64,000 nucleotides of DNA. It comes from Sphingobium quisquiliarum P25 (GTDB taxonomy: Bacteria; Pseudomonadota; Alphaproteobacteria; Sphingomonadales; Sphingomonadaceae). Positions 18,926-27,474 of the stretch are shown here, piece by piece. The first letter of the stretch is position 1, and every line of letters begins with the position of its first letter. Where the stretch lies: positions 40,752-104,751 of the forward strand of contig NZ_ATHO01000009.1 in NCBI RefSeq assembly GCF_000445065.1, given 5' to 3'. The notes under the pieces were generated by a model. That model had not been told where the DNA came from. It made no database searches and worked only from the letters and a program-made list of their open reading frames with translations. Both the position numbers and the translations under genes were made by a program.

Positions 18926-21658
18926 ATGTTCGGCGCACTCGCCAAATCCCTCCTCGGATCGTCCAATGACCGTTATGTGAAGTCGCTGGGCAAGATCGTC
19001 GAACGCATCGCTTCTTTCGAGCCCGCGATTTCGGCGATGAGCGATGACGAGCTTGCGGCGCAGACGGTGCGTTTCCGCGAGCGTCTGGCGCAGGGTGAAA
19101 CGCTGGACGACCTGCTGCCCGAAGCTTTCGCCACTGTGCGCGAAGCGGCCAAGCGTACCCTCGGCCAGCGCCATTATGATGTGCAGATGGTCGGCGGCAT
19201 CGTCCTCCATCGCGGCGAAATCGCCGAAATGCGCACGGGCGAGGGCAAGACGCTGGTCGCCACGCTCGCCACTTATCTGAACGCGCTGGAGGGGAAGGGC
19301 GTCCACGTCGTCACCGTGAACGACTATCTCGCCAGCCGCGACTGCGAGTGGATGGGGCAGGTCTATCGCTTCCTTGGGCTGACCACCGGCGTGATCGTCC
19401 CCAATCTGTCGGAAGATCAGCGCCGCGAGGCCTATAATGCCGACATCACCTACGCGACGAACAACGAACTCGGCTTCGACTATCTGCGCGACAATATGAA
19501 ATATGACCGCGCTTCGATGGTGCAGCGGCCCTTCAACTTCGCCATCGTCGACGAAGTGGACTCGATCCTGATCGACGAAGCGCGCACTCCGCTGATCATC
19601 TCCGGTCCCACCGACGACAAGTCGGAACTTTATGTCGCCGTCGACGCCATCGTGAAGCGGCTCGATGATGCGGATTATGAGAAGGACGAGAAGCAGCGCA
19701 CCGTCACCCTGACCGAGGACGGCACCGAAAAGATCGAGCGCATGCTGGAGGAAGCGGGCCTGCTGGAAGGCGCGAACCTCTATGATTTCGAAAACACCGC
19801 CGTCGTCCATCATGTGAACCAGGCGCTGCGGGCGAACGTCATGTTCCGCCGCGACATCGACTATATCGTTAAGGACGGGAAGGTCATCATCATCGATGAG
19901 TTCACCGGCCGCATGATGGACGGCCGCCGCTGGTCCGATGGCCTGCACCAGGCGGTGGAAGCCAAGGAAGCGGTGAATATCGAGCCGGAAAACCAGACGC
20001 TCGCCTCCATCACTTTCCAGAATTATTTCCGCATGTACCCCAAGCTGGCCGGCATGACCGGCACGGCCGCGACCGAAGCGACCGAATTCTATGAAATCTA
20101 CAAGATGAACGTCGTCACTATCCCGACCAACCGGCCGGTGCAGCGTGTCGATGAGGAAGACAGCTTCTACAAGAATCTGGAAGACAAGTTCCGCGGCATC
20201 GCCAGGACGATCAAGGTCCATGCGGAAAAGGGGCAGCCGGTGCTCGTCGGCACCGTTTCGATCGAAAAATCGGAAATGCTGTCCGAATTCCTGACGCAGG
20301 AAGGCGTGAAGCACGCCGTCCTCAACGCCCGCTTCCACGAAAGCGAAGCGCATATCGTCGCGCAGGCGGGTCGCAAGGGCGCTGTCACCATCGCCACCAA
20401 CATGGCCGGGCGCGGCACCGACATCAAGCTGGGCGGCAACCTGGAATTCCGCGTGGAGGATGAACTGCGCGACATGCCCGAAGGGCCCGAACGCGAAGCC
20501 GCCATCGCCCGGATCGAGGCCGAGATTGAAGCGGAAAAGCAGGAAGTGCTCGCCGCGGGCGGCCTGTTCGTGCTTGGCACAGAGCGTCACGAAAGCCGCC
20601 GCATCGACAACCAGTTGCGCGGCCGTTCCGGGCGTCAGGGTGACCCTGGCCTGTCGCGCTTCTATCTCAGCCTTGACGATGACCTGATGCGCATCTTCGG
20701 ACCGGACACGATGTTCGCCAAGATGATCCGCTCCAATCTGGAGGATGGCGAGGCGCTGCCTCCGTCCAAATGGCTCAGCAAGGCGATCGAGACCGCGCAG
20801 AAGAAGGTCGAGGCGCGCAACTACGACATCCGCAAGCAGGTCGTCGAATATGACGACGTGATGAATGATCAGCGCAAGGTCATCTACGAACAGCGCAGCG
20901 ACATCATGGACGCCGACACAGTGGACGATGTCGTCACCGACATGCGCCGCGAAACCGTCAACGATCTGGTCGGCGCGTCCTGCCCGCCCGGCACTTACCC
21001 CGAACAATGGGACATGGATCGCCTTAAGGCGCGCACGTCCGAAATTCTTGGCCTTGAACCCGATTTCGACGCATGGCTGGCGGAAGACGCCGTCGATCCA
21101 GAGATGATCGAGGAGCGGCTGAACGCCCTTGCGGATGAAGCCGTGGCGGAGAAGGTCGGCCAGATCGATCCTGAAAACTGGCACATGATCGAAAAGTCGA
21201 TCCTGCTCCAGAGCCTGGATCATCATTGGAAGGAGCATCTCTCCACCCTCGACGCGCTGCGTCAGGTCGTTCACCTCCGCGCCTATGCGCAGAAGACGCC
21301 GATCAACGAATATAAGCAGGAAGCCTTCGCCCTGTTCGAACGCATGCTGAGCAATATTCGTGAGGATGTGACCGGCTCCATCGCGCGGGTCCAGTTCCGC
21401 ATGGAAGAACCGCTGCCGGAATTTGAACTGCCCGTCCTGCCGGACTTCATCACCACCCATATCGACCCCTTCTTCGGGGAAGATAACAGCGCGGATATCG
21501 ATGCCGGGCAGCTTGGCGGCATCACCACGACCTTGCCGCGCCCGCCGATCGGCAATGCGGCTCCGGGCGAGTTTGCCAACCTCAACATCAGCCGGAATGC
21601 GCCCTGCCCCTGTGGATCAGGGCAGAAGTATAAGCATTGCCATGGCGCGCTGAGCTGA
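18926..21658 (+). CDS. secA: protein translocase ATPase SecA
   Basis: The 910-residue preprotein translocase motor drives secretion through SecYEG. Walker A is MRTGEGKT around 102-109 and the second nucleotide domain contains the [13 protein letters not shown] motif. The helical scaffold and wing precede a C-terminal zinc-binding tail with [14 protein letters not shown], which contacts SecB and lipids. The start is the ATG at 18926 (MFGALAKS); the frame opens 15 codons earlier but those residues are not SecA-like. It appears to be transcribed alone. Confidence 0.98.
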   Translation: MFGALAKSLLGSSNDRYVKSLGKIVERIASFEPAISAMSDDELAAQTVRFRERLAQGETLDDLLPEAFATVREAAKRTLGQRHYDVQMVGGIVLHRGEIAEMRTGEGKTLVATLATYLNALEGKGVHVVTVNDYLASRDCEWMGQVYRFLGLTTGVIVPNLSEDQRREAYNADITYATNNELGFDYLRDNMKYDRASMVQRPFNFAIVDEVDSILIDEARTPLIISGPTDDKSELYVAVDAIVKRLDDADYEKDEKQRTVTLTEDGTEKIERMLEEAGLLEGANLYDFENTAVVHHVNQALRANVMFRRDIDYIVKDGKVIIIDEFTGRMMDGRRWSDGLHQAVEAKEAVNIEPENQTLASITFQNYFRMYPKLAGMTGTAATEATEFYEIYKMNVVTIPTNRPVQRVDEEDSFYKNLEDKFRGIARTIKVHAEKGQPVLVGTVSIEKSEMLSEFLTQEGVKHAVLNARFHESEAHIVAQAGRKGAVTIATNMAGRGTDIKLGGNLEFRVEDELRDMPEGPEREAAIARIEAEIEAEKQEVLAAGGLFVLGTERHESRRIDNQLRGRSGRQGDPGLSRFYLSLDDDLMRIFGPDTMFAKMIRSNLEDGEALPPSKWLSKAIETAQKKVEARNYDIRKQVVEYDDVMNDQRKVIYEQRSDIMDADTVDDVVTDMRRETVNDLVGASCPPGTYPEQWDMDRLKARTSEILGLEPDFDAWLAEDAVDPEMIEERLNALADEAVAEKVGQIDPENWHMIEKSILLQSLDHHWKEHLSTLDALRQVVHLRAYAQKTPINEYKQEAFALFERMLSNIREDVTGSIARVQFRMEEPLPEFELPVLPDFITTHIDPFFGEDNSADIDAGQLGGITTTLPRPPIGNAAPGEFANLNISRNAPCPCGSGQKYKHCHGALS

Positions 21659-21673
21659 TCATCGGCCATCATG

Positions 21674-21700
21674 AAAAAAAGGGGCGTTGCACACGCCCCT
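21674..21700 (-). terminator. intrinsic terminator between secA and the DUF983 gene
   Basis: GGGGCGT (21681-21687) pairs with ACGCCCC (21693-21699) over a 5-nt loop. On the minus strand the stem is followed by T7 (A7 at 21674-21680 on plus), so it is a strong terminator for the minus-strand gene and may also slow secA transcripts. Confidence 0.8.
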
Positions 21701-21754
21701 TCAGCCCTTTCCCCACGATCTTGTAAAAGGGCCCCGGATCGCCAGCCGGTGGTC

Positions 21755-22207
21755 CTAGCGGTTGCTGTTTCGCTCCGCTGCGTCACCGTGCAGCTTCGCC
21801 CATAGCTGCGCTGTCCCGGCTTCCTGCGCCTTGTTCACATATTGCGCCGCGATCAGCCATCCTTTGATCGGCCGCAGCGGCAGGACCGTGGTCAGGATCA
21901 GCACCGGAATTCCAACGGCGATATGCACCCACAGCCCCGGCCGCGCCAGGATCTCCAGCATCACGATGAAGATGACGCCCGGCACACAGGCGAACAGCTG
22001 AACGAACACCGCAGGACCATCCGCCGGATCAGCGAAGGAATAGTCTAGGCCGCAGACCTCGCACCGGTCGCGGACGGTCAGGAAGCCGTGAAAGATATGC
22101 CCTGTCCCGCACCGGGGACAGCGCCCTAGCGCGCCGGTTTCAATGGCGGAACGCGGGCGCCACATCTCCTGGTCCTGCGGGGCGGGCGCCTTTTCCTGTT
22201 CGTTCAT
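21755..22207 (-). CDS. DUF983 membrane protein with N-terminal zinc ribbon
   Basis: A 150-residue protein. The N-terminal part carries two CxxC knuckles (CPRCG near 31 and CEVCG near 52), a zinc-ribbon layout. Two hydrophobic helices follow (about 70-92 and 97-118), then a short basic tail. This is the DUF983 pattern, common in alphaproteobacteria; no function is established that I know of. The ATG at 22205-22207 has AAGGA nine bases upstream, so I prefer it to the GTG two codons earlier. Confidence 0.88.
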   Translation of the reverse strand: MNEQEKAPAPQDQEMWRPRSAIETGALGRCPRCGTGHIFHGFLTVRDRCEVCGLDYSFADPADGPAVFVQLFACVPGVIFIVMLEILARPGLWVHIAVGIPVLILTTVLPLRPIKGWLIAAQYVNKAQEAGTAQLWAKLHGDAAERNSNR

Positions 22208-22213
22208 GATCAC

Positions 22214-22464
22214 CGGTCCTTATATGCAGACGGCCTATGTGATCATCGAAAAGCCAATTGCAATTGGGCGTTTCGTCCTATCTTCCCGATCCACTTCACA
22301 GTGCGGTACGGGGAGCAGGAAAACCGGCGTTACCGTAGCGGCATTGCCGATCGCCTTCGACTTTGCTAAGTCGCTTTCCGATTTGATTGCCCGACAGCAA
22401 GCAGATCACGCCCCCGGCAGTCCCTTGCCCGGGGGCGTTTCCATTTGCTGGATCAGTGCGGCGT
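22214..22464. other. intergenic region with two hairpins, no gene seen
   Basis: I see no convincing open frame. Two inverted repeats stand out: CGACTT/AAGTCG (22358-22363 and 22368-22373, 4-nt loop) followed by CTTTCC, and a nine-pair stem CGCCCCCGG/CCGGGGGCG (22409-22417 and 22429-22437) followed by TTT on the plus strand. Either could terminate a short plus-strand RNA, or mark the end of the convergent small-protein gene. Confidence 0.4.
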
Positions 22465-22701
22465 TTATTGCGGGCGAGGGCTCGCGGCGCGATTTTCGGG
22501 CGAGGTGAATTTTTCCATCGCATCGTGCAGCACCTGATCAGGCGCGGCGGCGGCCAGCGCCCGCACCTTGTACCGCAGTGCAAGTTCGCGATGTGCTGCA
22601 ATCTCCGCTTCCGAAGCGCGCCGCGCCAATGCAGCATCGGCTTTCGCGGCTTCTTCCCGCGCGCGCCGGAACAGGTAACGCGCGTCTGTATCGGCTGACA
22701 T
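22465..22701 (-). CDS. small alanine-rich helical protein, unknown function
   Basis: A 78-residue protein rich in Ala, Arg and Glu, predicted by composition to be one long helix (about residues 5-62), with no signal peptide and no cysteine. The ATG at 22699-22701 follows a strong GGGAGG, and the composition of the frame looks coding. I do not recognise a family. An overlapping longer frame on the same strand (to 22706) has poor composition and was rejected. It is divergent from the cellulose operon, so its promoter shares the 335-bp spacer. Confidence 0.65.
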   Translation of the reverse strand: MSADTDARYLFRRAREEAAKADAALARRASEAEIAAHRELALRYKVRALAAAAPDQVLHDAMEKFTSPENRAASPRPQ

Positions 22702-23036
22702 CCCAACCTCCCATTTGGAGAGACTTCGATATAGCACGCTAATCCGCCACCAGCCTTAACTCAGTTTAACTGGCGAACCGTGCTTTTCTCCTCTTCTGTT
22801 AAGCTTCGAAGCTCCATTTAATGAACAAGCATGTCTGACCCGTATCAGGGATTGCTCCCTTATGGATGTACCGATTTGCTTGAAGGCGGCCTTAGAAGCG
22901 CTTTCTTAAGCAAGGATCTTCAGCTTTGCTGCCGCCTTTGTCCCAAAAAAACACTTGGGCGTATACTTTCCATTTGATGGCTATTTCTTTTTAACTCTCG
23001 ATATATATCGCACAATAAGTGCGAAGGGGGATTCTC
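22702..23036. promoter_or_regulatory. AT-richer control region upstream of the cellulose operon
   Basis: This 335-bp gene-free spacer is visibly lower in GC than its surroundings. It carries several dyads: AGCTTCGAAGCT (22802-22813), AAGGCGGC/GCCGCCTT (22883-22890 and 22931-22938), CCCAA/TTGGG (22942-22946 and 22955-22959), CGATATATATCG (22999-23010) and CGCAC/GTGCG (23009-23013 and 23019-23023). They flank or overlap the likely bcs promoter, so they are candidate operator sites. No regulator is identified. Confidence 0.5.
22938..22967 (+). promoter_or_regulatory. candidate sigma-70-type promoter of the cellulose operon
   Basis: TTGTCC (22938-22943) and TATACT (22962-22967) are separated by 18 bp. 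The -35 matches TTGACA at four of six bases and the -10 is close to TATAAT. It would give a leader of roughly 65 nt before the first bcs ATG. The CCCAA/TTGGG dyad lies in its spacer, a placement typical of repressor sites. Confidence 0.45.
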
Positions 23037-23387
23037 ATGCGATCAGACGCCGCTCATCTGCTTGCCCGGCTCGGGCGGAAGGATTTCCGCTACCGGGAGT
23101 TTACCGACAATTTCGCGGATATGGAGTTGTGGCCCGTTTTCGAGGCGCTGCTCACTGACGAGCGGGTCGTGGGCAAGCCGCTATCCGCGCTGGAATCCCG
23201 GAATGTGGAAGATTTCATTCCTGAAACGAAAGTTCAGCCCGCGCGGCCCGCATCTCCCCCGCGCGGTCCGGGCCTGTTCGATCGCTATGGTGAAGGCAGC
23301 CGCCCCGCTGCTCAAGGGGAGGGGAATGGCGAACTGCGGTCCTTCCTCCAACGTCTTTCGAAAAAGGACGGGGAGGGACGGAACTGA
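23037..23387 (+). CDS. BcsR/BcsP-like small cellulose-operon protein
   Basis: A 116-residue cytoplasmic protein. The first 50 residues (LLARLGRKDFRYREF, then MELWPVFEALL) resemble the short BcsR protein of E. coli, with its Y-D-I segment followed by RWPLL. The rest is a proline- and glycine-rich linker ending in a short LRSFLQRL helix, more like BcsP. Both types sit before bcsQ and help activate or place the synthase. The ATG at 23037 follows AAGGGGG. The stop overlaps bcsQ (TGATG). The exact family is uncertain; its place in the cellulose operon is not. Confidence 0.65.
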   Translation: MRSDAAHLLARLGRKDFRYREFTDNFADMELWPVFEALLTDERVVGKPLSALESRNVEDFIPETKVQPARPASPPRGPGLFDRYGEGSRPAAQGEGNGELRSFLQRLSKKDGEGRN

Positions 23388-24100
23388 TGCCTCTCCTTCT
23401 ATGCCATTCGCCCAAGGGCGGAACGGGAACCAGTTTTATCGCGGCTCATCTGGCCATGCATCTTGCCAGCCAGGGCCATGACGTCGTTGCCCTGGATTTC
23501 ACCTATCAGGACTCCCTGAAACTCTTCTTCGGGCTGCTCCCCGCCCAGCCTCTGGCGGAGTTTCATGGAAGCCATGGTTCGGCGCTGGCAGTTTCCGGCG
23601 TGGAAATCTTTTCGGCGCACCAGCTTGCGCATGAGCCGGCTTTCATCGCCGCGCTTCAGGCAGGCAGATCGCCTTTCGACGACGGTAAGGTTTACGTCGC
23701 CGACGTGGCAGCTGGTGATCGCAACACCAGGGATTTGCTGTTGCCGCACGCTCATCTTCGCGTCTGCACGCTGCTTCCCCACCCCATATCCCTGGCTGCG
23801 CTTACGAAGGTGCAGGCCGGTAAGCCCACGGTGGAACTGTCGAACACAGCTTTCATCCTCAACCAGCTAGACGACACGCACCGTTTCTCACGGCATGCCC
23901 ATATCTTCCTGCGCGAGCTTTTGGGTGATGCGCTGATCGGCACGGTGCGGCGGGATGAGGCGGTCAATGAAGCGGCGGCCATGTTCGAGCCGATCAGCAA
24001 ATATGCACCCGCCAGCGCAGCTCTGAGCGACATGCGAGCCGTCGCCAAGGCTATCGCGGGCCGCGCCGACATCGCTCAGGCCACGGACCAACTGTCATGA
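23387..24100 (+). CDS. bcsQ: BcsQ-like MinD/ParA-family protein of the cellulose operon
   Basis: A 237-residue SIMIBI-fold protein that in other bacteria helps localise and activate the cellulose synthase. The P-loop reads PKGGTGTS at 9-16: the signature lysine (Lys10) of the deviant Walker A motif is kept, but Thr15 stands where the phosphate-binding lysine of GKT should be. E. coli BcsQ also has a degenerate loop there. The switch-like VVALDF strand follows. Weak ATPase activity, or nucleotide binding only, is therefore possible. ATG overlaps both neighbours (TGATG upstream, ATGA with bcsA downstream). Confidence 0.85.
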   Translation: MPLLLCHSPKGGTGTSFIAAHLAMHLASQGHDVVALDFTYQDSLKLFFGLLPAQPLAEFHGSHGSALAVSGVEIFSAHQLAHEPAFIAALQAGRSPFDDGKVYVADVAAGDRNTRDLLLPHAHLRVCTLLPHPISLAALTKVQAGKPTVELSNTAFILNQLDDTHRFSRHAHIFLRELLGDALIGTVRRDEAVNEAAAMFEPISKYAPASAALSDMRAVAKAIAGRADIAQATDQLS

Positions 24101-27100
24101 GGCTCCTGGAGTCATCACCAGCCAAGTGGCTGACGGCGCTGTTCGCTGCGTTGCTGGCGGCGCTGGTCATCGGGGTGCCGATGGATCTGGAAGCGCAATG
24201 GCTGTTCACCGGGATCACCATCATCGGCGCGATCGTGCTGAGCCGGTCCCGCACGCGCAAGACGACATTGGCGCTTGGCATATTGTCGGTGCTGGTTTCG
24301 ACGCGCTATATGTTCTGGCGAACGACCCAGACGCTTGAATTCGGAACCCCTCTGGAATTCCTGTTGGGCACCGGCCTTTATCTGGCCGAAATTTACGCGT
24401 GGGTCATCCTGCTGCTTGGTTTTCTCCAGACCAGCTGGCCGCTCAACCGGCCGGTGGTGGAGATTGAAGGGGAGCCGGATCAATGGCCCTTCGTGGATGT
24501 GTTCATCCCCACCTATAATGAAAGCCTGTCGATCGTGCGGAACACCGTGTTCGCTGCGATGGACATGGATTATCCTGCAGATCGTTTTCGCGTTTACATT
24601 CTGGATGACGGCCGCCGCCCCGAATTCCGCGCCTTCGCCCGTCAGGTCGGCTGCGGCTACCTGACGCGGCCTGACAATCTTCATGCCAAGGCTGGCAATC
24701 TCAACGCTGCAATGAAGAAAACCGACGGCGAACTGATCGCGATCTTCGATTGCGACCATGTGCCGACGCGCGCTTTCCTGCAAATGACCGTAGGCTGGTT
24801 CCAGAAGGATGCGAAGCTGGCGTTGATGCAGACGCCGCATCATTTCTATTCGCCCGATCCGGCTCAGCGCAACCTGCGCACTGTCGATGATCTGCCCGGT
24901 GAAGGCGACCTGTTCTACGGAAATGTTCAGGGCGGCAACGACCTTTGGAACGCGGCCTTCTTCTGCGGGTCGTGCGCGATCATCCGCCGGGAAGCGCTGC
25001 AACAGACTAACGGATTTGCGGGCGAAACGGTCACGGAAGACGCCCATACCGCACTGAAACTGCAACGCATGGGATGGAGCACCGCCTATATCAGCGCGCG
25101 CCTGTCCGCAGGGCTCGCGACTGAACGGCTGGTGCTGCACATCGGCCAGCGTATCCGCTGGGCACGCGGCATGACGCAGATATTGCGCATCGACAATCCG
25201 CTGCTTGGCCCAGGGCTCAAATGGCAGCAGCGGCTTTGTTACCTCAACGCTATGCTGCACTTCCAATTCCCGCTGCCGCGCATCGTCTTTCTAACCAGTC
25301 CTTTGGCTTATCTGATCTTCGGCCAGAACATCATCCATGCATCGGCGTCCCTGATCTTCGCTTATGCCGCGCCGCATCTTTATTGTTCGATGGTATCGGG
25401 TGCGCGATCACAGGGTGGTGACCGCAGACCATTTTGGGGTGAGATCTACGAGACGATCCTTGCCTTCCACCTCGTGCCTGCGACGGTCCTGACACTGTTC
25501 AACCCGCGCAAGGGGAAGTTCAACGTCACGGACAAGGGCAGCCTTCTCGACCGTACCTATTTCGATCTCGGTACGGTGAAACCGCACCTCATCTGCATCG
25601 GCCTGATGCTGTTCGGCATCACGCTCGGCGTGGTGAAGCGTGTCTTCTTCCCGCATCTGTTCAATATCCAGACGGACACGCTTCTGCTCAACACGGCCTG
25701 GGCTTCGTTCAGCCTGATCATCCTGCTGGCGGCGGTATCCGTCGCGCGTGAGACGCGTCAGGCGCGCGAGCATATCCGTATCGAGACGCAGCTTCCCGTT
25801 ACCATCTACATGCAGGACGGCCATGTGTTCGACGCGACCACGATCGACCTGTCAATGGGCGGAACGGCGGTAGCGCTGCCGCAGGACGTATCCCTGCGCG
25901 ACCGGACGGTCACGCATATCTCGCTGCCGATGGGCGATGAGAAGCTCACCATCCCGGTCGACACGATCCGCAGCGATCACGGCCAGGCTTTCCTGCGCTT
26001 CAAGCCGCTCGATCTCACACTCTCGCGGCATCTCGTCCGCGCGATCCTTGGCCGCGCCGATGCTTGGCAGCCGGTTGCTCCACCGCGTCCGGTTTCGGGC
26101 CTGCGTTCCTTATGGGATATCATCGTGGTTGATTTTACGACACTCAAGCGCCTGTTCCGGTTGAACCGCAAGGAACGCCGTTCCTTGAAGCGCGAGCGCA
26201 CCCATGCCGCTGCCGCTGTTGCGGGCAAGAGCGCCGCCCTGCTGCTCGCGGCCATTACCCTGATGGGCCTTCCTCAAGAAACAAGGGCGCAGTCTGCTCC
26301 GGCCAGAGAGGCTTCCTCCGCTCCGCCGGCTGGCGCGCGCCAGCAGCGGCTGAGCTTCCGTGACTTGCAGATCAAGACACCCATTCGCCTGCAAGGCAGC
26401 CGGGGCGAAATCGGCATTCCGTTCGGCATGCGCCGCAACGAGGTGGTGACGAGGGCAAACCTGACGCTGAACCTTGCCTGGTCGCCCGCGATGCTCGGTG
26501 ACCTAAGTCAACTGGTCGTGCTGTTGAATGGCGAAGTCGTCCGCATCATTCCGCTGCGGCCTGCCGACGCAGGGGGCCAGGCGGTGACGATCCCGGTCAA
26601 TCCGGCGTTGTTCCTGCCGGGGGACAATCGGCTGAACCTTCGCCTGCTCGGCCACTACACGCGCGATTGTGAGGACCCCTTTCACAGTTCGCTATGGGCC
26701 AATGTCAGCAATGTACGGTCATGGTTCGATCTGACCGTACAGACGCTGCCGATATCCCCCGATCTGGCGCGTCTGCCCGGGCCTTTCTTCGACCGGAATG
26801 ACAATCTGCCGCTGCGGCTTCCTTTTGTCTTTGCAGGGACGCCGGGCAATAGCGAACTGGAAGCAGCGGCAAGCATTGCATCCTGGTTCGGCGGCATGGC
26901 AAGCTATCGCGGATTTTCCTTCAAGCCGCTCTATAATCAGCTTCCGCAGGGGAACGGCATAGTCTTCCTCCTGCCAAATCGTCCGGTCGCTGGGCTCAAC
27001 ATGCAGGTGCGGGGTCCTGCGGCGGCTGTGATCCGCAATCCGCGCGATTCCTTTGGGCAATTGCTGGTGATCATGGGCCGCAACACGCAGGAACTGAAGC

Positions 27101-27465
27101 TTGCGGCGGCAGCAATCGCCAGCGGGCGCGGCGTGTTCGGCGGCGCGCAGATGGCGTTCGATAATGTCCGCATACCGGCCTATCCGCGCTACTCCGCGCC
27201 TCGCTGGATCGCGACGGACCGGCCCGTGCGGCTGGGCGAACTGACCAGCGCCTATGCTTTGCAAGGTCTTGGCCTTCCTCCGGGACCGTTGAGCGCGCGT
27301 TTTCGCATCACGCCCGACCTCTTCTTCTGGCCGCGTCAGGGAGGACGGCTGGAGCTTCGCTACCGCTATCCCACTGCGGACTGGCTGGACAAGCGCGGGT
27401 CGCGTCTCGATCTGTCGATCAACAACCAATATCTGCGCACCTTGCCGCTGTCGGGCGGCGACTGA
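24097..27465 (+). CDS. bcsA: fused cellulose synthase BcsA-BcsB, cut by an in-frame UGA inside BcsB
   Basis: The 1122-residue chain joins the catalytic BcsA to most of BcsB. BcsA part: N-terminal membrane helices, then the GT2 domain with Asp170-Asp171, Asp218-Cys-Asp220, Thr313-Glu-Asp315 and Gln351-x-x-Arg-Trp355, more membrane helices, and a PilZ domain (Arg557xxxArg561 and Asp584xSer586xxGly589) that binds cyclic di-GMP. A hydrophobic segment ending near ETRAQS (about 712-732) then leads into periplasmic BcsB. Acetic-acid bacteria have a comparable AcsAB fusion. The frame stops at TGA 27463-27465 after PLSGGD, while BcsB sequence continues in the same frame. The product would lack BcsB's C-terminal anchor. 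Confidence 0.93.
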   Translation: MRLLESSPAKWLTALFAALLAALVIGVPMDLEAQWLFTGITIIGAIVLSRSRTRKTTLALGILSVLVSTRYMFWRTTQTLEFGTPLEFLLGTGLYLAEIYAWVILLLGFLQTSWPLNRPVVEIEGEPDQWPFVDVFIPTYNESLSIVRNTVFAAMDMDYPADRFRVYILDDGRRPEFRAFARQVGCGYLTRPDNLHAKAGNLNAAMKKTDGELIAIFDCDHVPTRAFLQMTVGWFQKDAKLALMQTPHHFYSPDPAQRNLRTVDDLPGEGDLFYGNVQGGNDLWNAAFFCGSCAIIRREALQQTNGFAGETVTEDAHTALKLQRMGWSTAYISARLSAGLATERLVLHIGQRIRWARGMTQILRIDNPLLGPGLKWQQRLCYLNAMLHFQFPLPRIVFLTSPLAYLIFGQNIIHASASLIFAYAAPHLYCSMVSGARSQGGDRRPFWGEIYETILAFHLVPATVLTLFNPRKGKFNVTDKGSLLDRTYFDLGTVKPHLICIGLMLFGITLGVVKRVFFPHLFNIQTDTLLLNTAWASFSLIILLAAVSVARETRQAREHIRIETQLPVTIYMQDGHVFDATTIDLSMGGTAVALPQDVSLRDRTVTHISLPMGDEKLTIPVDTIRSDHGQAFLRFKPLDLTLSRHLVRAILGRADAWQPVAPPRPVSGLRSLWDIIVVDFTTLKRLFRLNRKERRSLKRERTHAAAAVAGKSAALLLAAITLMGLPQETRAQSAPAREASSAPPAGARQQRLSFRDLQIKTPIRLQGSRGEIGIPFGMRRNEVVTRANLTLNLAWSPAMLGDLSQLVVLLNGEVVRIIPLRPADAGGQAVTIPVNPALFLPGDNRLNLRLLGHYTRDCEDPFHSSLWANVSNVRSWFDLTVQTLPISPDLARLPGPFFDRNDNLPLRLPFVFAGTPGNSELEAAASIASWFGGMASYRGFSFKPLYNQLPQGNGIVFLLPNRPVAGLNMQVRGPAAAVIRNPRDSFGQLLVIMGRNTQELKLAAAAIASGRGVFGGAQMAFDNVRIPAYPRYSAPRWIATDRPVRLGELTSAYALQGLGLPPGPLSARFRITPDLFFWPRQGGRLELRYRYPTADWLDKRGSRLDLSINNQYLRTLPLSGGD

Positions 27466-27474
27466 TGGGACCGG

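Noticed and set aside
18914..21460. An 848-residue minus-strand frame opposite secA
   Set aside because: It is long only because SecA codon usage leaves the opposite frame open; the sequence has no family match and no start context.
22296..22706. A 136-residue minus-strand frame overlapping the 78-residue helical protein
   Set aside because: Its composition is poor and it conflicts with the frame that has a GGGAGG ribosome site and a coherent helical pattern.
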